Shown piece by piece: positions 47,193 to 56,651 of a stretch of 64,000 nucleotides of DNA (its first letter is position 1; each line of letters starts with the position of its first letter). The stretch is taken from contig NZ_JARBFX010000003.1 of the NCBI RefSeq assembly GCF_028863665.1, forward strand, positions 248,001 to 312,000, read 5' to 3'. The notes under the pieces were generated by a model. It ran no database searches, was not told the DNA's origin, and worked only from the letters and a program-made list of their open reading frames with translations. A program made the translations under genes and the position numbers. This stretch comes from Aquabacter sediminis. GTDB taxonomy: Bacteria > Pseudomonadota > Alphaproteobacteria > Rhizobiales > Xanthobacteraceae.

Positions 47193-47223
47193 GTGCTACA
47201 TCCTCCAGCCACTGGAGGAGCAA
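47193..47223 (-). promoter_or_regulatory. MerR-type promoter/operator for zntA
   Basis: On the minus strand TTGCTC (-35) and TAGCAC (-10) are separated by 19 bases, the over-long spacing typical of MerR-family promoters. A perfect dyad TCCTCCAG-CCA-CTGGAGGA (47201-47219) lies almost entirely in that spacer. It sits in the 87-bp gap between zntA and the regulator gene. The -10 match is weak. Confidence 0.55.
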
Positions 47224-47231
47224 GGGAGAAA

Positions 47232-47666
47232 ATGGCGGAACTGGATTATTCCATCGGGGACGCGGCGCGCATATCGGGTATTAAAATACCTACAATCCGC
47301 TATTATGAGGAGATCGGCCTTCTGTCCGGCGTCGCGCGAAGCGAGGGGAACCGGCGCTTTTACGGGGCGGATGACCTGCGGCGGCTCGCCTTCATCCGCC
47401 ACGCGCGCGAGCTGGGCTTTCCCATGGACGAGATCCGTACCCTATTGAAATTGCAGGACGATCCGAACCAGTCCTGCGCCGCCGCCGACGCCATTGCCAC
47501 CGCCCGGCTCCAGGATGTGGAGCGGCGCATCGCGCGTCTGGAGCGGCTGCGCACCGAACTTCTCAAGATGGTGGAGCAATGTGCCGCAGGCCGGGTCGGG
47601 GAATGCCGGGTGATCGAGACCCTCGCCGATCCCACCCACACCCATGGCCGCCTGGCCGACGAATAG
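47232..47666 (+). CDS. MerR-family heavy-metal regulator (CadR/PbrR/ZntR type)
   Basis: A 144-residue regulator. N-terminal winged helix-turn-helix (YSIGDAARISGIKIPTIRYYEEIGLL), then a long dimerisation helix and three cysteines, Cys82, Cys117 and Cys125. Their spacing resembles Cd/Pb/Zn sensors (about 35 and 7-10 apart). The start at 47232 (MAELDYSIGD) follows AAGGGAG. It lies back-to-back with zntA; the shared gap holds the presumed operator. Confidence 0.9.
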   Translation: MAELDYSIGDAARISGIKIPTIRYYEEIGLLSGVARSEGNRRFYGADDLRRLAFIRHARELGFPMDEIRTLLKLQDDPNQSCAAADAIATARLQDVERRIARLERLRTELLKMVEQCAAGRVGECRVIETLADPTHTHGRLADE

Positions 47667-48154
47667 GCCGGAAACCGCCGGTGTTCTCGGCTTGGGTGGC
47701 GCGGAACTGGCGCGGATCAAGGGGCCGGCGGGCCTGAACTGGGCCTGGCGAACATCGCCCCCTGCCCCTGCGCCCGTCGCGCCCCGACCGGTGCCTCATC
47801 CGATGCCTCATCCGACGCCCCTTCCGGTGTCCGCTTCCGGCCTCCACCCTCCGGGATGACGAGGCCGACGTTTCGCATCGCCCCTCAATCGGCCGCCCCA
47901 TCGCCCCCGGCGCCGCCCCGCGACGGTCGCCCCGAGCCATCTCCCGCTTCCAGCCTTACCCCCGGCTTGCCCCATCGGCTCGCCCTCTCCAGGCGCCCCC
48001 GGTCGCGCCCGTCTGCTACGGCCAAGCCGCACGATCGCGCGAGGCGCCCCCCTCGCCGCGGGCTTTCCCCCAGCCTTCCGGTGGCGTCCCCTTGCCACAC
48101 AGGCGGGCTCCGGGACACCTTGCCCCCACCCGCGACCCGCACCGGAGCGACAGG
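47667..48154. other. Intergenic region before the GAF-GGDEF gene
   Basis: A 488-bp, C-rich gap between the metal regulator and the diguanylate cyclase. A short tandem CCTCATCCGA-type repeat occurs at about 47792-47815. Many ORFs cross it on both strands because of low stop-codon density, but none has a ribosome site or known motif. No clear promoter or terminator was seen. Confidence 0.4.
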
Positions 48155-49207
48155 ATGTGGCAGCCGCCCCGCCCCCCCGCGAACGAAGCCGAACGCCTCC
48201 GGGTGCTGGCCGCCTGCCACATCATGGATACGGCGCCGGACGAGCGGTTCGAGCGGCTGACCCGCCTCGCCACTGCGCTCTATGGGGCAGAGGTCGCCTT
48301 CCTGTCCTTCATCGACGACGCCTTCCAATGGATGAAGGCCATGTCCGGGCCGGGGCTGGCGCCGGTGGTGGAGCGGCGGCGCACGGTCTGCAACCTCATC
48401 ATTGAGAGTGGTCAGCCGCTGGTGGTGGGGGATCTGCACACGGATCCGCGTTTGGCTGGACATCCGCTCGCCACCTCCCTGCCGTACCGCTTCTATGCGG
48501 GTGTCCCCCTGCTGCTCACGCCTGACCTTGCGCTGGGGACGCTGTGCGTGCTGGGCCGTGCCGTTCGGGAGGAGAGCACCTTCCCCCTGGGCCCGCTGCA
48601 AGACCTCGGCGCCATCGCCGTTGACGAGCTGGACCTGTGGCGGATCAACCAGGACCTCAAGCGCCGGGCAGACACGGATGCCCTCACGGGCCTCAGCAAC
48701 CGGCGGGCCTTCGACGAGGAGCTGGAACGGGCGGGGCGGCGGGCGCGGCGCACCGGAGAGCCGGTCTCGCTGCTGCTGGTGGACCTCGACCACTTCAAGG
48801 CGGTCAATGACGTGTCGGGCCATCCGGCGGGAGATGCGGTGCTGCGGCGCACCGGAGAGCGCCTCAAGGGCGCCGTGCACCGCGCCGATGACCTCGCCGC
48901 CCGCTATGGCGGCGAGGAATTCGCCGTCATCCTTCCGGGCACCGACGGGGCCGGCGCGGCCGCGCTGGCGGAAGCCATCCGCGCCGACATCGCCGCCGCC
49001 GACATGCCGCACCCCCTCACCGGCCGCGTGACGGCCAGCATCGGCGCGGCGACCCATGCGGGGGGCGAAGCAGACCCGGTGCAACTGGTGTCGCAGGCGG
49101 ACCGCGCTCTCTATCGCGCCAAGGCGCTGGGGCGGGACAGGGTGGTCGTGTTCGAGGCCATGGGCGAGGCCCTGACGCCCGCTGCCCTGGCGGGCGTGGA
49201 CGGTTAA
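48155..49207 (+). CDS. Diguanylate cyclase with GAF domain
   Basis: A 350-residue soluble protein: a GAF domain (about 20-165; ALYGAEVAFLSFIDD, RFYAGVPLLL, GTLCVLGR), then GGDEF (about 175-330). The active site is RYGGEEF near residue 251, with an RxxD inhibition site (RADD) five residues before it; TDALTGLSNRRAFDEEL is intact. It should make c-di-GMP. The GAF segment resembles those found in free-standing sensor cyclases. The ATG at 48155 follows GGAG at a distance; 48092 is a less likely start. Its signal is unknown. Confidence 0.87.
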   Translation: MWQPPRPPANEAERLRVLAACHIMDTAPDERFERLTRLATALYGAEVAFLSFIDDAFQWMKAMSGPGLAPVVERRRTVCNLIIESGQPLVVGDLHTDPRLAGHPLATSLPYRFYAGVPLLLTPDLALGTLCVLGRAVREESTFPLGPLQDLGAIAVDELDLWRINQDLKRRADTDALTGLSNRRAFDEELERAGRRARRTGEPVSLLLVDLDHFKAVNDVSGHPAGDAVLRRTGERLKGAVHRADDLAARYGGEEFAVILPGTDGAGAAALAEAIRADIAAADMPHPLTGRVTASIGAATHAGGEADPVQLVSQADRALYRAKALGRDRVVVFEAMGEALTPAALAGVDG

Positions 49208-49222
49208 GGCGCCCATGAGAAA

Positions 49223-49248
49223 GGCCGCGACGCTCTCGCGTCGCGGCC
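49223..49248 (-). terminator. Intrinsic terminator downstream of dctA
   Basis: A perfect 11-bp stem GGCCGCGACGC / GCGTCGCGGCC with a TCTC loop; on the minus strand it is followed by TTTCTC. It lies between the convergent GGDEF and dctA genes and probably stops dctA transcription. Confidence 0.75.
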
Positions 49249-49345
49249 CTCCGGTTCCCCCGCAGGAACCGGTGTCGCGGCTTCGGCCCCTCACCGTCAG
49301 CCGCGGCGATCGCCCGGCGCCCTGCACGGCGCCGGAGCGGGGTGT

Positions 49346-50689
49346 TCAGTCGATGGCGTCCATATATTCCTCGGCCACCTTCATCTCATGGCCGAGCGGA
49401 ACCCGGCCGGACAATGCGGCCGCCAGGCGCGCCTCGTCCAGTTCGCCCTCCCAGCGTGCCACCACGATGGTGGCCACCGTGTTGCCGATGAAGTTGGTGA
49501 TGGCCCGGCACTCGGACATGAAGCGATCGATGCCGAGAATGAGCGCCATGCCGCCGATCGGAACGGAGGGCACCACGGAGAGCGTGGCGGCCAGCGTGAT
49601 GAAGCCGGCGCCCGTGATGCCCGCCGCGCCCTTGGAGGAGAGCATGGCGACCAGCAGCAGGAGGATCTGGTCCCACAGGCTCAGCTGGATGCCGGTGGCC
49701 TGGGCGATGAACAGGGCCGCCAGCGTCATATAGATGTTGGTGCCATCCAGGTTGAAGGAATAGCCGGTGGGCACCACGAGGCCCACCACGGAGCGGTGGC
49801 AACCGGCCAGCTCCATCTTCTCCATCAGGCTCGGCAGGGCCGCTTCCGAGGACGAGGTGCCGAGCACCAGGAGCAGCTCTTCCTTGATGTATTTCAGGAG
49901 CTTCCAGAGCGAGAAGCCGTTGTAGCGGGCGACCGCGCCCAGCACCACGAACACGAACAGGAACGAGGTGATGTAGAAGGTCACCAGCAGCATGGCCAGG
50001 CTCACAATGGAGCCGAGGCCGTAGCGGCCGATGGTGAAGGCCATGGCGCCGAAAGCCCCGACGGGGGCCGCGCGCATCAGGATGGCTACCAGGCGGAACA
50101 TGCCCTGGGCGGTGGAATGCAGCACGGTCATCAGCGGCTCGGCCTTGTCGCCGATGCCCGCGAGCGCGATGCCGAACAGGACCGCGAAGAACAGCACCTG
50201 GAGAATGTCGCCCGAGGCCATGGCGCTGATGGGCGTCGAGGGAATGATGTTCATCAGGAAGCCGACGATGGTGGAATCGTGGGCCTTGGCGATGTAGTCG
50301 GCGGTAGCCTTGGGGTCGAGGCTGGCGGGATTGATGTTCATGCCCGCGCCGGGCTGCACCACATTGCCCACCACCAGGCCGATGATGAGCGCCAGCGTGG
50401 AGAAGGTGAGGAAGTAGATCATGGCCTTGCCGGCCACGCGGCCGACCTTGCCGAGATCCCGCATGCCGGCGATGCCGCTCACCACGGTCAGGAAGATGAC
50501 GGGAGCGATGACCATCTTCACCAGCTTGATGAAGGCGTCGCCCAGGGGGCGCAGCTCCACCGCGAACTTCGGGTAGAAGTGGCCGAGCAGGATGCCGAGA
50601 ATGATGGCCACGAGCACCTGGAAATACAGGTGGTGATGCAGCTTGGGGCGACGCACGGCCGGAGCCGGCGCCGAAAGGGCGACCGCCAT
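49346..50689 (-). CDS. dctA: C4-dicarboxylate transporter DctA
   Basis: A 447-residue proton/sodium symporter of the DAACS family for succinate, fumarate and malate. Motifs: [32 protein letters not shown] (re-entrant loop), [13 protein letters not shown] and the helix with [25 protein letters not shown]. The ATG at 50689 has AGGAGAA six bases upstream. Its leader carries a sigma-54 promoter and upstream DctD-type dyads, so it is presumably switched on by DctBD when dicarboxylates are present. Confidence 0.96.
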   Translation of the reverse strand: MAVALSAPAPAVRRPKLHHHLYFQVLVAIILGILLGHFYPKFAVELRPLGDAFIKLVKMVIAPVIFLTVVSGIAGMRDLGKVGRVAGKAMIYFLTFSTLALIIGLVVGNVVQPGAGMNINPASLDPKATADYIAKAHDSTIVGFLMNIIPSTPISAMASGDILQVLFFAVLFGIALAGIGDKAEPLMTVLHSTAQGMFRLVAILMRAAPVGAFGAMAFTIGRYGLGSIVSLAMLLVTFYITSFLFVFVVLGAVARYNGFSLWKLLKYIKEELLLVLGTSSSEAALPSLMEKMELAGCHRSVVGLVVPTGYSFNLDGTNIYMTLAALFIAQATGIQLSLWDQILLLLVAMLSSKGAAGITGAGFITLAATLSVVPSVPIGGMALILGIDRFMSECRAITNFIGNTVATIVVARWEGELDEARLAAALSGRVPLGHEMKVAEEYMDAID

Positions 50690-50781
50690 GAGCGTTTCTC
50701 CTGTGGCCCTTCGGCGCCTCTTCATTGGGGCACCTTCGGAACCGGTTGGACGGAAGAGGCGGATGCCTCGCCCCCCCTTCG

Positions 50782-50796
50782 GCAAGGCCCGTGCCA
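50782..50796 (-). promoter_or_regulatory. Sigma-54 (-24/-12) promoter of dctA
   Basis: On the minus strand TGGCACGGGCCTTGC, an excellent match to the sigma-54 consensus TGGCAC-N5-TTGC. Transcription would start about 80 bases before the dctA ATG. Confidence 0.88.
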
Positions 50797-50876
50797 AAGG
50801 GGGCCGTCGGCGGCGCCAGGAAAGTGGCTTGAATCCAAACGCGTTTTTGCCGGTGCTTCGCCGCCGATTTGACGCA

Positions 50877-52802
50877 ATGTGCGAAATTTCGCACAATCTC
50901 GCCCAAAGTCGCGTGCGGATTTCCGCACATTCGGGAGCCTTCGCCCTGCCCCAATCCCCCGCTCCCGCCATTCCGCCCGCTGCGGCGGCCGACCGAGCGC
51001 CGCTGCGCCGGCGGCGGGCCTCCTGGCTGGTGCTGGGCACCCTCGCGCTTGGGGCGCTGGTGGTTCTGGATGCGGTGGCCGCCCATGTGGCGAAGAACTG
51101 GGCGATGTCCCAGTTGCGGGCCACGGCCGAGGCGGCGGTGGCGCTGCGGGGCGCCATGCTGCGCTCGGAGATCGAGAAACAGCGCGCGCTGCCGCTGGTG
51201 CTTGCCGGCGACCCCGGCGTTCAGGAAGCGCTCGCCGCGCCCCAGGAGGGCCGGCTTCTGGCCCTGGACGAGCGGCTGGAGCGGATCGCCCAGGAAAGCC
51301 GGGCCGGCGCCATCTATGTGATCGACGCCCAGGGCCTGACCCGCGCCGCCAGCAACTACCGCACCGCCGAGAGCTTCGTCGGCAGCAACTACGCCTTCCG
51401 GCCCTATTTCACCGGCGCCATGACCGATGGCCAGGCCGAGCATTTCGCCTTCGGCACGGTGAGCCACCGGCCGGGCCTTTATCTGTCCCGGCGCATCGAG
51501 GGCACCACGGGGCCGCTCGGCGTGGTGGTGGTGAAGGCGGAATTCGGCGCCACGGAAGACGCCTGGCACGCCCTACCGGAACCTGCCTTCGTCACCGATG
51601 AGCGCGGCATCGTGCTGGTGGCGAGCGAGCCGGCCTGGCGCTTCCATGCCACCGTGCCGCTGGATGCCGCCCAGCGGGCGGACATTCGCGCCTCGCTCCA
51701 GTTCGGCGATGCCCCGCTCGCCATGCTGCCCATCCGTCCCTCCCGCGACCTGCCCGGCGCGGCCTTCGTGGCCGCCCCGCCGGCTTTGGCGGGCCAGACC
51801 TTCGTCGCCTCGGACGCGCCGCTGCGCACCTCGGGCTGGACGCTCCATGTGCTCGCCCCCACCGCGCCCTCCGTGCCGCTGGCCACCACGGCCGCCCGCT
51901 CGCTGGCCCTGCTGCTGGGGGTGGCGGGCTTCGGCGTGGCGGGCATCTGGACCGCACGCCGCCGAAGCCTTGCCCGGGAGCGCGACCGGGCGGCGGCGGC
52001 CCGCCGCGAGCTGGAGGCCCGGGTCGCCGAGCGCACCCAGGCGCTCAGCCACACCAATGAACGCCTCACCGCCGAGATGGAGGAACGCCGCCGCACCCAA
52101 GCCGCCCTCGGCCATCTCCAGGACGAACTGGTCCAGGCCAACAAGCTGGCGGTGCTCGGCCAGATCGCGGCCTCCGTCGCCCATGAGGTGAACCAGCCTG
52201 TGGCGGCCATCCGCACCTATGCGGAAAATGCCCGCCTGTTCCTGGAGCGGGGCGATGCCGCCTCCGCCCGCTCGAACCTTGTCATCATCGACGACCTCAC
52301 GCAGCGGGTGGGCGCCATCACCGGCGAGTTGCGCGCCTTCGCCCGCAAGGCACCCGCCGACATGGAGCCGGTGTCGCTGCGCGCCGTGCTGGAAGGGGCG
52401 CGGCTTCTGGTGCGCCATCGCCTCGCCGAGCAGAAGGTGGCGCTGGAGATCCACATTCCCATCACCGACGTGGTGGTGCGCGCGGCCCGCATCCGCCTGG
52501 AGCAGGTGTTTGTGAACTTGCTGCAGAATGCCATCGAGGCCCTGGACGGGCGGCGCGACGGGCGCATCCGCATCACCGCGCGAACGGAAGGGACCATGGC
52601 GGTGGTCACCGTCTCGGACAACGGGCCGGGGCTGGCGGCGAGCGTGCGCGAGGCGCTGTTCATGCCGTTCGTCACCACCAAGCCGGAGGGCCTCGGCCTC
52701 GGCCTCGTCATCGCCCGCGACATCGTCGCCGAATGCGGCGGCACCTTCACCGCCGGCGAGGGGCCCGGCGCGGTCTTCCTTCTCACTTTGGCGAGGGCCT
52801 GA
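50877..52802 (+). CDS. dctB: C4-dicarboxylate sensor histidine kinase DctB
   Basis: A 641-residue (from ATG 50877) membrane sensor kinase. First helix at about 48-70 ([21 protein letters not shown]), a periplasmic double-PAS sensor of about 250 residues ([32 protein letters not shown]), a second helix ([17 protein letters not shown]), a coiled coil, then the H-box [12 protein letters not shown] and the ATPase motifs [27 protein letters not shown]. Start unclear: the ATG at 50877 lacks a ribosome site and would put the DctD dyads inside the coding region; GTG at 50913 is the next candidate. The frame is open to 50643 but overlaps dctA. Confidence 0.9.
   Translation: MCEISHNLAQSRVRISAHSGAFALPQSPAPAIPPAAAADRAPLRRRRASWLVLGTLALGALVVLDAVAAHVAKNWAMSQLRATAEAAVALRGAMLRSEIEKQRALPLVLAGDPGVQEALAAPQEGRLLALDERLERIAQESRAGAIYVIDAQGLTRAASNYRTAESFVGSNYAFRPYFTGAMTDGQAEHFAFGTVSHRPGLYLSRRIEGTTGPLGVVVVKAEFGATEDAWHALPEPAFVTDERGIVLVASEPAWRFHATVPLDAAQRADIRASLQFGDAPLAMLPIRPSRDLPGAAFVAAPPALAGQTFVASDAPLRTSGWTLHVLAPTAPSVPLATTAARSLALLLGVAGFGVAGIWTARRRSLARERDRAAAARRELEARVAERTQALSHTNERLTAEMEERRRTQAALGHLQDELVQANKLAVLGQIAASVAHEVNQPVAAIRTYAENARLFLERGDAASARSNLVIIDDLTQRVGAITGELRAFARKAPADMEPVSLRAVLEGARLLVRHRLAEQKVALEIHIPITDVVVRAARIRLEQVFVNLLQNAIEALDGRRDGRIRITARTEGTMAVVTVSDNGPGLAASVREALFMPFVTTKPEGLGLGLVIARDIVAECGGTFTAGEGPGAVFLLTLARA
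50879..50928. promoter_or_regulatory. Tandem DctD-type enhancer dyads
   Basis: TGCGAAATTTCGCA (50879-50892, a perfect palindrome) and TGCGGATTTCCGCA (50915-50928), 36 bases apart centre to centre and about 85-130 bases upstream of the sigma-54 promoter. They resemble the paired DctD sites upstream of rhizobial dctA. They overlap the first codons of the DctB reading frame. Confidence 0.75.
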
Positions 52803-52804
52803 CC

Positions 52805-54187
52805 ATGGCGCATCCCGCCGACCGGCCGCCGGACGTGGCCTTCATCGACGATGACGACACCCTGCGCGCCGCCAACATCCAGTCGCTCATGCTGGCGGGC
52901 CTTGCCGCCTTGCCCTTTGCCAGCGCAGAGGCGGCGCTGGAGGGGATCGATGCGGGCTTTCCCGGCGTCGTGGTCACCGACGTGCGCATGCCCGGCATGG
53001 ACGGGCTCGAACTGTTCCGGCGGCTGAAGCGGCGCGATGCGGACCTGCCCGTCATCCTCATCACCGGCCATGGCGACATCGCCATGGCGGTGGAGGCCAT
53101 GCGGGAGGGGGCTTATGACTTCCTCGCCAAGCCCTATTCCGGCGAGCGGCTCCTGGGGGCCATCCGCCACGCGCTGGAAAAGCGCCGGCTGGTGCTGGAA
53201 AACCGCGAGCTGCGCCGCGCCGCCCAACTCGCCGCCCAGCATGCGGCTGAATTGGCCGAGGAGGAGCTGCCGCTGCTCGGCGCCGACCCGGCCATGGAGC
53301 GCCTGCGCCAGACCATCCGCCAGCTCGCCGATGCGGACGTGGACGTGCTGGTGGAAGGCGAGACGGGCTCGGGCAAGGAGGTGGTGGCCAATCTCCTCCA
53401 CCGCCTCGGCCCCCGGGCGGCGCGGCCCTTCGTGGCGGTCAATTGCGGCGCGCTGCCCGAAACCATGATCGAGAGCGAACTCTTCGGCCACGAGGCCGGC
53501 GCCTTCACCGGGGCGCTCAAGAAGCGCGTGGGGCGGATCGTCTTCGCCCATGGGGGCACACTGTTCCTGGACGAGATCGAGGCCATGTCCCCCGCCCTCC
53601 AGGTGAAGATGCTGCGGGTGCTGGAGGCGCGGGAGGTGATCCCGCTGGGCGCCAATGAGGGCCGGCGGGTGGACATCCGCGTGGTGGCCGCCGCCAAGAT
53701 CAATCTGTTGGAGCTGGTGAAGGCCGGGCGGTTCCGGGAGGATCTCTATTACCGCCTGCATGTGGCGACGGTGCGCATTCCCCCCTTGCGGGAGCGCCGC
53801 TCCGACGTGCCGCTGCTCTTCTCCCATTTCCTCGCCGCCGCCGCCAAGCGCTTCCGCCGCCCGCCGCCCGTGGTGGGGCGCACGGTGCTGGACCGGCTGG
53901 AAACCCACGACTGGCCCGGCAATGTGCGCGAACTCCTGCATTATGTGGAGCGCGTCGCCCTCGGCCTCGTGGACACGCCCGTCCCGGCCGAGCCCGCAGC
54001 CGGCGCGGTTCCCCTGCCGCAGCGGGTGGAGGCCTATGAGGCCGAGCAGATCCGCGCCGCGCTCGCCGCCCACCAGGGCGACGTGCAGGCCACCGTCAAG
54101 GCGCTCGGCATCCCCCGCAAGACCTTCTACGACAAGCTCCACCGCCACGGCATCGACCAGAACGCCTTTCGCGGCGGGCGGGAGTAG
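52805..54187 (+). CDS. dctD: C4-dicarboxylate response regulator DctD (sigma-54 activator)
   Basis: A 460-residue NtrC-family regulator. Receiver domain with FIDDDD and the phosphorylated Asp59 in [12 protein letters not shown]+ domain with GETGSGKE (Walker A), EAGAFTGA (the sigma-54 contact loop, intact) and LFLDEIEA; C-terminal Fis-type helix-turn-helix ([19 protein letters not shown]). It starts two bases after the dctB stop. It should bind the paired dyads at 50879-50928 and drive the sigma-54 promoter of dctA. Confidence 0.96.
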   Translation: MAHPADRPPDVAFIDDDDTLRAANIQSLMLAGLAALPFASAEAALEGIDAGFPGVVVTDVRMPGMDGLELFRRLKRRDADLPVILITGHGDIAMAVEAMREGAYDFLAKPYSGERLLGAIRHALEKRRLVLENRELRRAAQLAAQHAAELAEEELPLLGADPAMERLRQTIRQLADADVDVLVEGETGSGKEVVANLLHRLGPRAARPFVAVNCGALPETMIESELFGHEAGAFTGALKKRVGRIVFAHGGTLFLDEIEAMSPALQVKMLRVLEAREVIPLGANEGRRVDIRVVAAAKINLLELVKAGRFREDLYYRLHVATVRIPPLRERRSDVPLLFSHFLAAAAKRFRRPPPVVGRTVLDRLETHDWPGNVRELLHYVERVALGLVDTPVPAEPAAGAVPLPQRVEAYEAEQIRAALAAHQGDVQATVKALGIPRKTFYDKLHRHGIDQNAFRGGRE

Positions 54188-54193
54188 AGACAG

Positions 54194-55102
54194 CTATTTC
54201 CCGTCTGCCCGCAGATACCGGCCGAGAAAGGCCGGCACGCGCGCGAGGGCATCCGTGCGGGCAGCGGGATCGGTGGCGACGATGGGCACGGCCCCGTCCT
54301 TGGTGCGGAATTCCGGGCGTTCGCGATAGGCAAGGCCCGGCCAGTCGAAATCATGGTAGGCGCCGGGATAGATGTGGAGCGTCACCGGACTTCCCGCTTG
54401 CGCCGCCTGCGTGAGCAGCGCCGCGCAGGGCTCAAGGGGCGTCCACACATCCTTTTCCCCGGTCAGCACCATCAGCGGAATGCGGCTCGACCAGCCGCCG
54501 GGCTGGCGCTCGGGCCGGCATGAGCCGGGATAGAAGGCGACCGCCGCCTGGAAGTCCCGCGCCGGGGCAAGGCCGGCGGGGCGGGCGGCACTCTTGGTGC
54601 GCAGCGTGTTCAGCACCGCGCCGCCCCCCTGCGACCAGCCCATGAGCGCGACGCGGCCGGGGTCCACAAAGGGCTGGGCCTGAAGATAGGCGAGCGCGCC
54701 ATACATGTCCTGCGGGCGGGCGCGATAGACCTCCGAGCGGAAGGTCGCGGGCGCGCACATGGATTTCACGCCGCGCGGGGTGAAGCTGTCCACCATGAGC
54801 ACACGATAGCCGTCGCCGGTCAGGCGCTGCGCCCAGGCGATCTCGCGGGCGTTGATGCCGGACTTTCCGATCAGGCCGCCGCAGCCATGGGCGAAGATGA
54901 CCGCCGGGCCGGGCCCGTTCGCTGTGCTCGGGCGGAAGAGATAGCCGTCGAGCGGGGTGCCGTCGCGGGAGGGAAAGCTGACTTTCTCCTGCGCGTGAGC
55001 CTCCTGCGCCCAAAGGCTGGCGCCGGCGGCCAGACTTCCCAGCAAAGCCAGGCCCGCCAGCGCGACGCGAGCCCATGCGCGGCGGGTGAAAACGTGTCGC
55101 AC
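54194..55102 (-). CDS. Exported dienelactone-hydrolase-like alpha/beta hydrolase
   Basis: A 302-residue secreted hydrolase. A signal peptide (VALAGLALLGSLAAGASLWAQ, cleavage near AHA at about 38) precedes a DLH-type alpha/beta fold: FAHGCGG oxyanion region, nucleophile elbow GWSQGGG (serine, not the cysteine of true dienelactone hydrolase), LTGEKDVWTP (acid) and YPGAYHDFDW (histidine). Substrate unknown; probably an ester in the periplasm. It is convergent with dctD and 205 bp downstream of the lactonase-like gene on the same strand. Confidence 0.82.
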   Translation of the reverse strand: MRHVFTRRAWARVALAGLALLGSLAAGASLWAQEAHAQEKVSFPSRDGTPLDGYLFRPSTANGPGPAVIFAHGCGGLIGKSGINAREIAWAQRLTGDGYRVLMVDSFTPRGVKSMCAPATFRSEVYRARPQDMYGALAYLQAQPFVDPGRVALMGWSQGGGAVLNTLRTKSAARPAGLAPARDFQAAVAFYPGSCRPERQPGGWSSRIPLMVLTGEKDVWTPLEPCAALLTQAAQAGSPVTLHIYPGAYHDFDWPGLAYRERPEFRTKDGAVPIVATDPAARTDALARVPAFLGRYLRADGK

Positions 55103-55146
55103 GAGGCGCTCCCGGTCTTCCCTTTGCGGCCAAGCCTAAGCCGCCA

Positions 55147-55171
55147 CCGCGCGCCCCACAACGGCGCGCGG
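55147..55171. other. Hairpin between the two minus-strand hydrolase genes
   Basis: A 9-bp stem CCGCGCGCC / GGCGCGCGG with a seven-base loop. No T tract follows, so termination after the lactonase-like gene is only a possibility. Confidence 0.35.
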
Positions 55172-55306
55172 GGACAGACTGTTCCAGATCGGGACAAGTG
55201 AAGCGCGGAACGGGGAACGGGCGGGGACCAAAAGGCGCGCGAATCGGTGGTCGCGCCGGTTTCCCGATCCGTTCCCCCGGCCCGGCATCCGGCGGGGAAC
55301 AGCCCC

Positions 55307-56101
55307 TCACCCCTCCCCCACCGGCGGCAGGTGCAGCGCCACCGTCTCGCCCTGCGTCCCCGGCACGGGGGGATAGAGCGCGCGGACGCGCGGATCATGG
55401 CCGGGAATGACGCGGTCCTTCGCGCCGGCCAGCTTATGGGCCTTGGCCCAGCCGGCGGCCATTTCGCCCAGGTTGAAAACGATGGGAAAGGTGAGCCCCC
55501 GCTCCATATTGGCGTAGAAATGGCTGGCATCGCTCGCCAGCACCACCGGGCCGCGTTGGGTCATCACGCGCACCATTTGCAGGCCGTCCGTGTGCCCGCC
55601 CACATGGTGCACGCTCACCCCCGGCGCCACCTCGCCCTCCCCCGCATGGAAGCGCACCCGGTCCTGGTAGAGGGCGCGCACCATCTTCACCACGTCCTCC
55701 ACATCGTAAGCGTGGCGGATGGCGTGGACGCACATATGGCGGCCGGTGGCGAAGCCCATCTCGCGCTCCTGGAGATGGAAGGTGGCGGCGGGGAAGAGGT
55801 CGAGATTGCCCGCATGGTCGTAATGGAGGTGGGTAATGATCACATCCCCCACCCCGGCGGGATCGCAGGCGAGATCGGCGAGCGCGTCCTCCACCTGGCG
55901 CAGGATGCGCCGGCCCCGCTCCGGTGCACCCACGGCACGAAAGCCGGTGTCCACCAGGATTGTCCGCTGCCCTGAGCGCAGCAGCCAGACATAGAAGTCC
56001 AGCGGCATGGGCAGGTCGTGCGGATCGGGTGAGCCGATCATGTTCATGCCTGCGGTGCGCGCCTGGGTGCCGTAGCGCAGCGCATAGACCTCCCACTCCA
56101 T
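55307..56101 (-). CDS. MBL-fold metallohydrolase, N-acyl-homoserine-lactonase-like
   Basis: A 264-residue cytosolic metallo-beta-lactamase-fold enzyme with the dinuclear site THLHYDHAGN (HxHxDH at about 91-96), a later HHVGGHTDG and LASDASHFY, and PGHDP. Close to the AttM/AiiA lactonase family, so a lactone of unknown kind is the likely substrate; quorum-signal breakdown is one option, lactone steps in catabolism another. The ATG at 56101 has GGGAGG six bases upstream, better than TTG at 56107. It is divergent from the hydrolase-ALDH operon across a promoter region with an IclR-type dyad. Confidence 0.83.
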   Translation of the reverse strand: MEWEVYALRYGTQARTAGMNMIGSPDPHDLPMPLDFYVWLLRSGQRTILVDTGFRAVGAPERGRRILRQVEDALADLACDPAGVGDVIITHLHYDHAGNLDLFPAATFHLQEREMGFATGRHMCVHAIRHAYDVEDVVKMVRALYQDRVRFHAGEGEVAPGVSVHHVGGHTDGLQMVRVMTQRGPVVLASDASHFYANMERGLTFPIVFNLGEMAAGWAKAHKLAGAKDRVIPGHDPRVRALYPPVPGTQGETVALHLPPVGEG

Positions 56102-56125
56102 TCCCAACCTCCCGTTCCGGCCCGC

Positions 56126-56153
56126 TTGCGTGCGGGGTTGGGCTGTGTATAGT
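56126..56153 (+). promoter_or_regulatory. Predicted sigma-70 promoter for the hydrolase-ALDH operon
   Basis: TTGCGT, 16 bases, TATAGT. The start of transcription would be about 56160, some 20 bases before the dyad at 56178, so the dyad could block elongation. Confidence 0.45.
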
Positions 56154-56177
56154 TCCTCTCAGAAAAAAGAACATCTA

Positions 56178-56192
56178 TTCTGTTTGACAGAA
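56178..56192. promoter_or_regulatory. TTCTG-N5-CAGAA dyad, site 1 (probable IclR-family operator)
   Basis: TTCTGTTTGACAGAA between the divergent lactonase-like and hydrolase operons. The same 15-bp dyad recurs at 63236 before tctC/tcuA. Its size and symmetry fit IclR-family operators, and an IclR gene lies in between (61381). Confidence 0.6.
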
Positions 56193-56207
56193 CACCGGGA
56201 GAGACGC

Positions 56208-56651
56208 TTGCCCCATGAACCCGGCGCTCCGGCCCCCTCGCAGGGGGCGGCGCTTGATGCCGTGACCGCGCGCCTCGCGCGGCTGCCCGCCTTGCTGGAG
56301 GCCAATGCGCCCCTCATGGAACGCGGCCGCTTTCTGACCGTGGACTGCCTTCTCGGCACCCCTGCCCGGCCCTTCCACACCCGCATCGTGGAAGGCCGCA
56401 TCACCGCCATGGAGTCAGGTCCCCGCCTGATGGCGAGCTGGCGCTTCGCTTATCGGGCGAGCCCCGAGGCGTTCCTGGAATTCTGGAAGCCGCTGCCCCG
56501 CGCCGGCTCACACGATCTGCTGGCGCTGACCAAGAGCGGCGCGGCGAGCCTGGAGGGGGACCTCCATCCCTTCATCGCCAACCTGCAATATTTCAAGGAT
56601 CTGCTGGCCCTGCCCCGCAGTGCGGCGCAGCCCTCCAAGGAGCCCGCATGA
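56208..56651 (+). CDS. Hypothetical small protein of the catabolic operon
   Basis: A 147-residue protein that I do not recognise. The start is TTG at 56208, supported by GGGAGAG (56197-56203) four bases upstream and by lack of an in-frame ATG nearby; an internal ATG in ANAPLMERGRF is a poorer option. Residues 38-75 form beta-like strands (RFLTVDCLLG, FHTRIVEGRITAM) and the C-terminal half is helical (EGDLHPFIANLQYFKDLL), loosely recalling SCP2-type lipid-binding folds. No signal peptide. Its stop overlaps the start of the next gene (ATGA), so it is made together with that hydrolase. Confidence 0.65.
   Translation: MPHEPGAPAPSQGAALDAVTARLARLPALLEANAPLMERGRFLTVDCLLGTPARPFHTRIVEGRITAMESGPRLMASWRFAYRASPEAFLEFWKPLPRAGSHDLLALTKSGAASLEGDLHPFIANLQYFKDLLALPRSAAQPSKEPA

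Noticed and set aside
50643-50876. N-terminal extension of DctB into dctA
   Set aside because: It would overlap the dctA start, the sigma-54 promoter and the leader on the opposite strand; no DctB has such an extension.
49386-51569. 727-codon minus-strand ORF across dctA and dctB
   Set aside because: It is a shifted frame of dctA continuing antisense into dctB; the dctA frame carries all transporter motifs.
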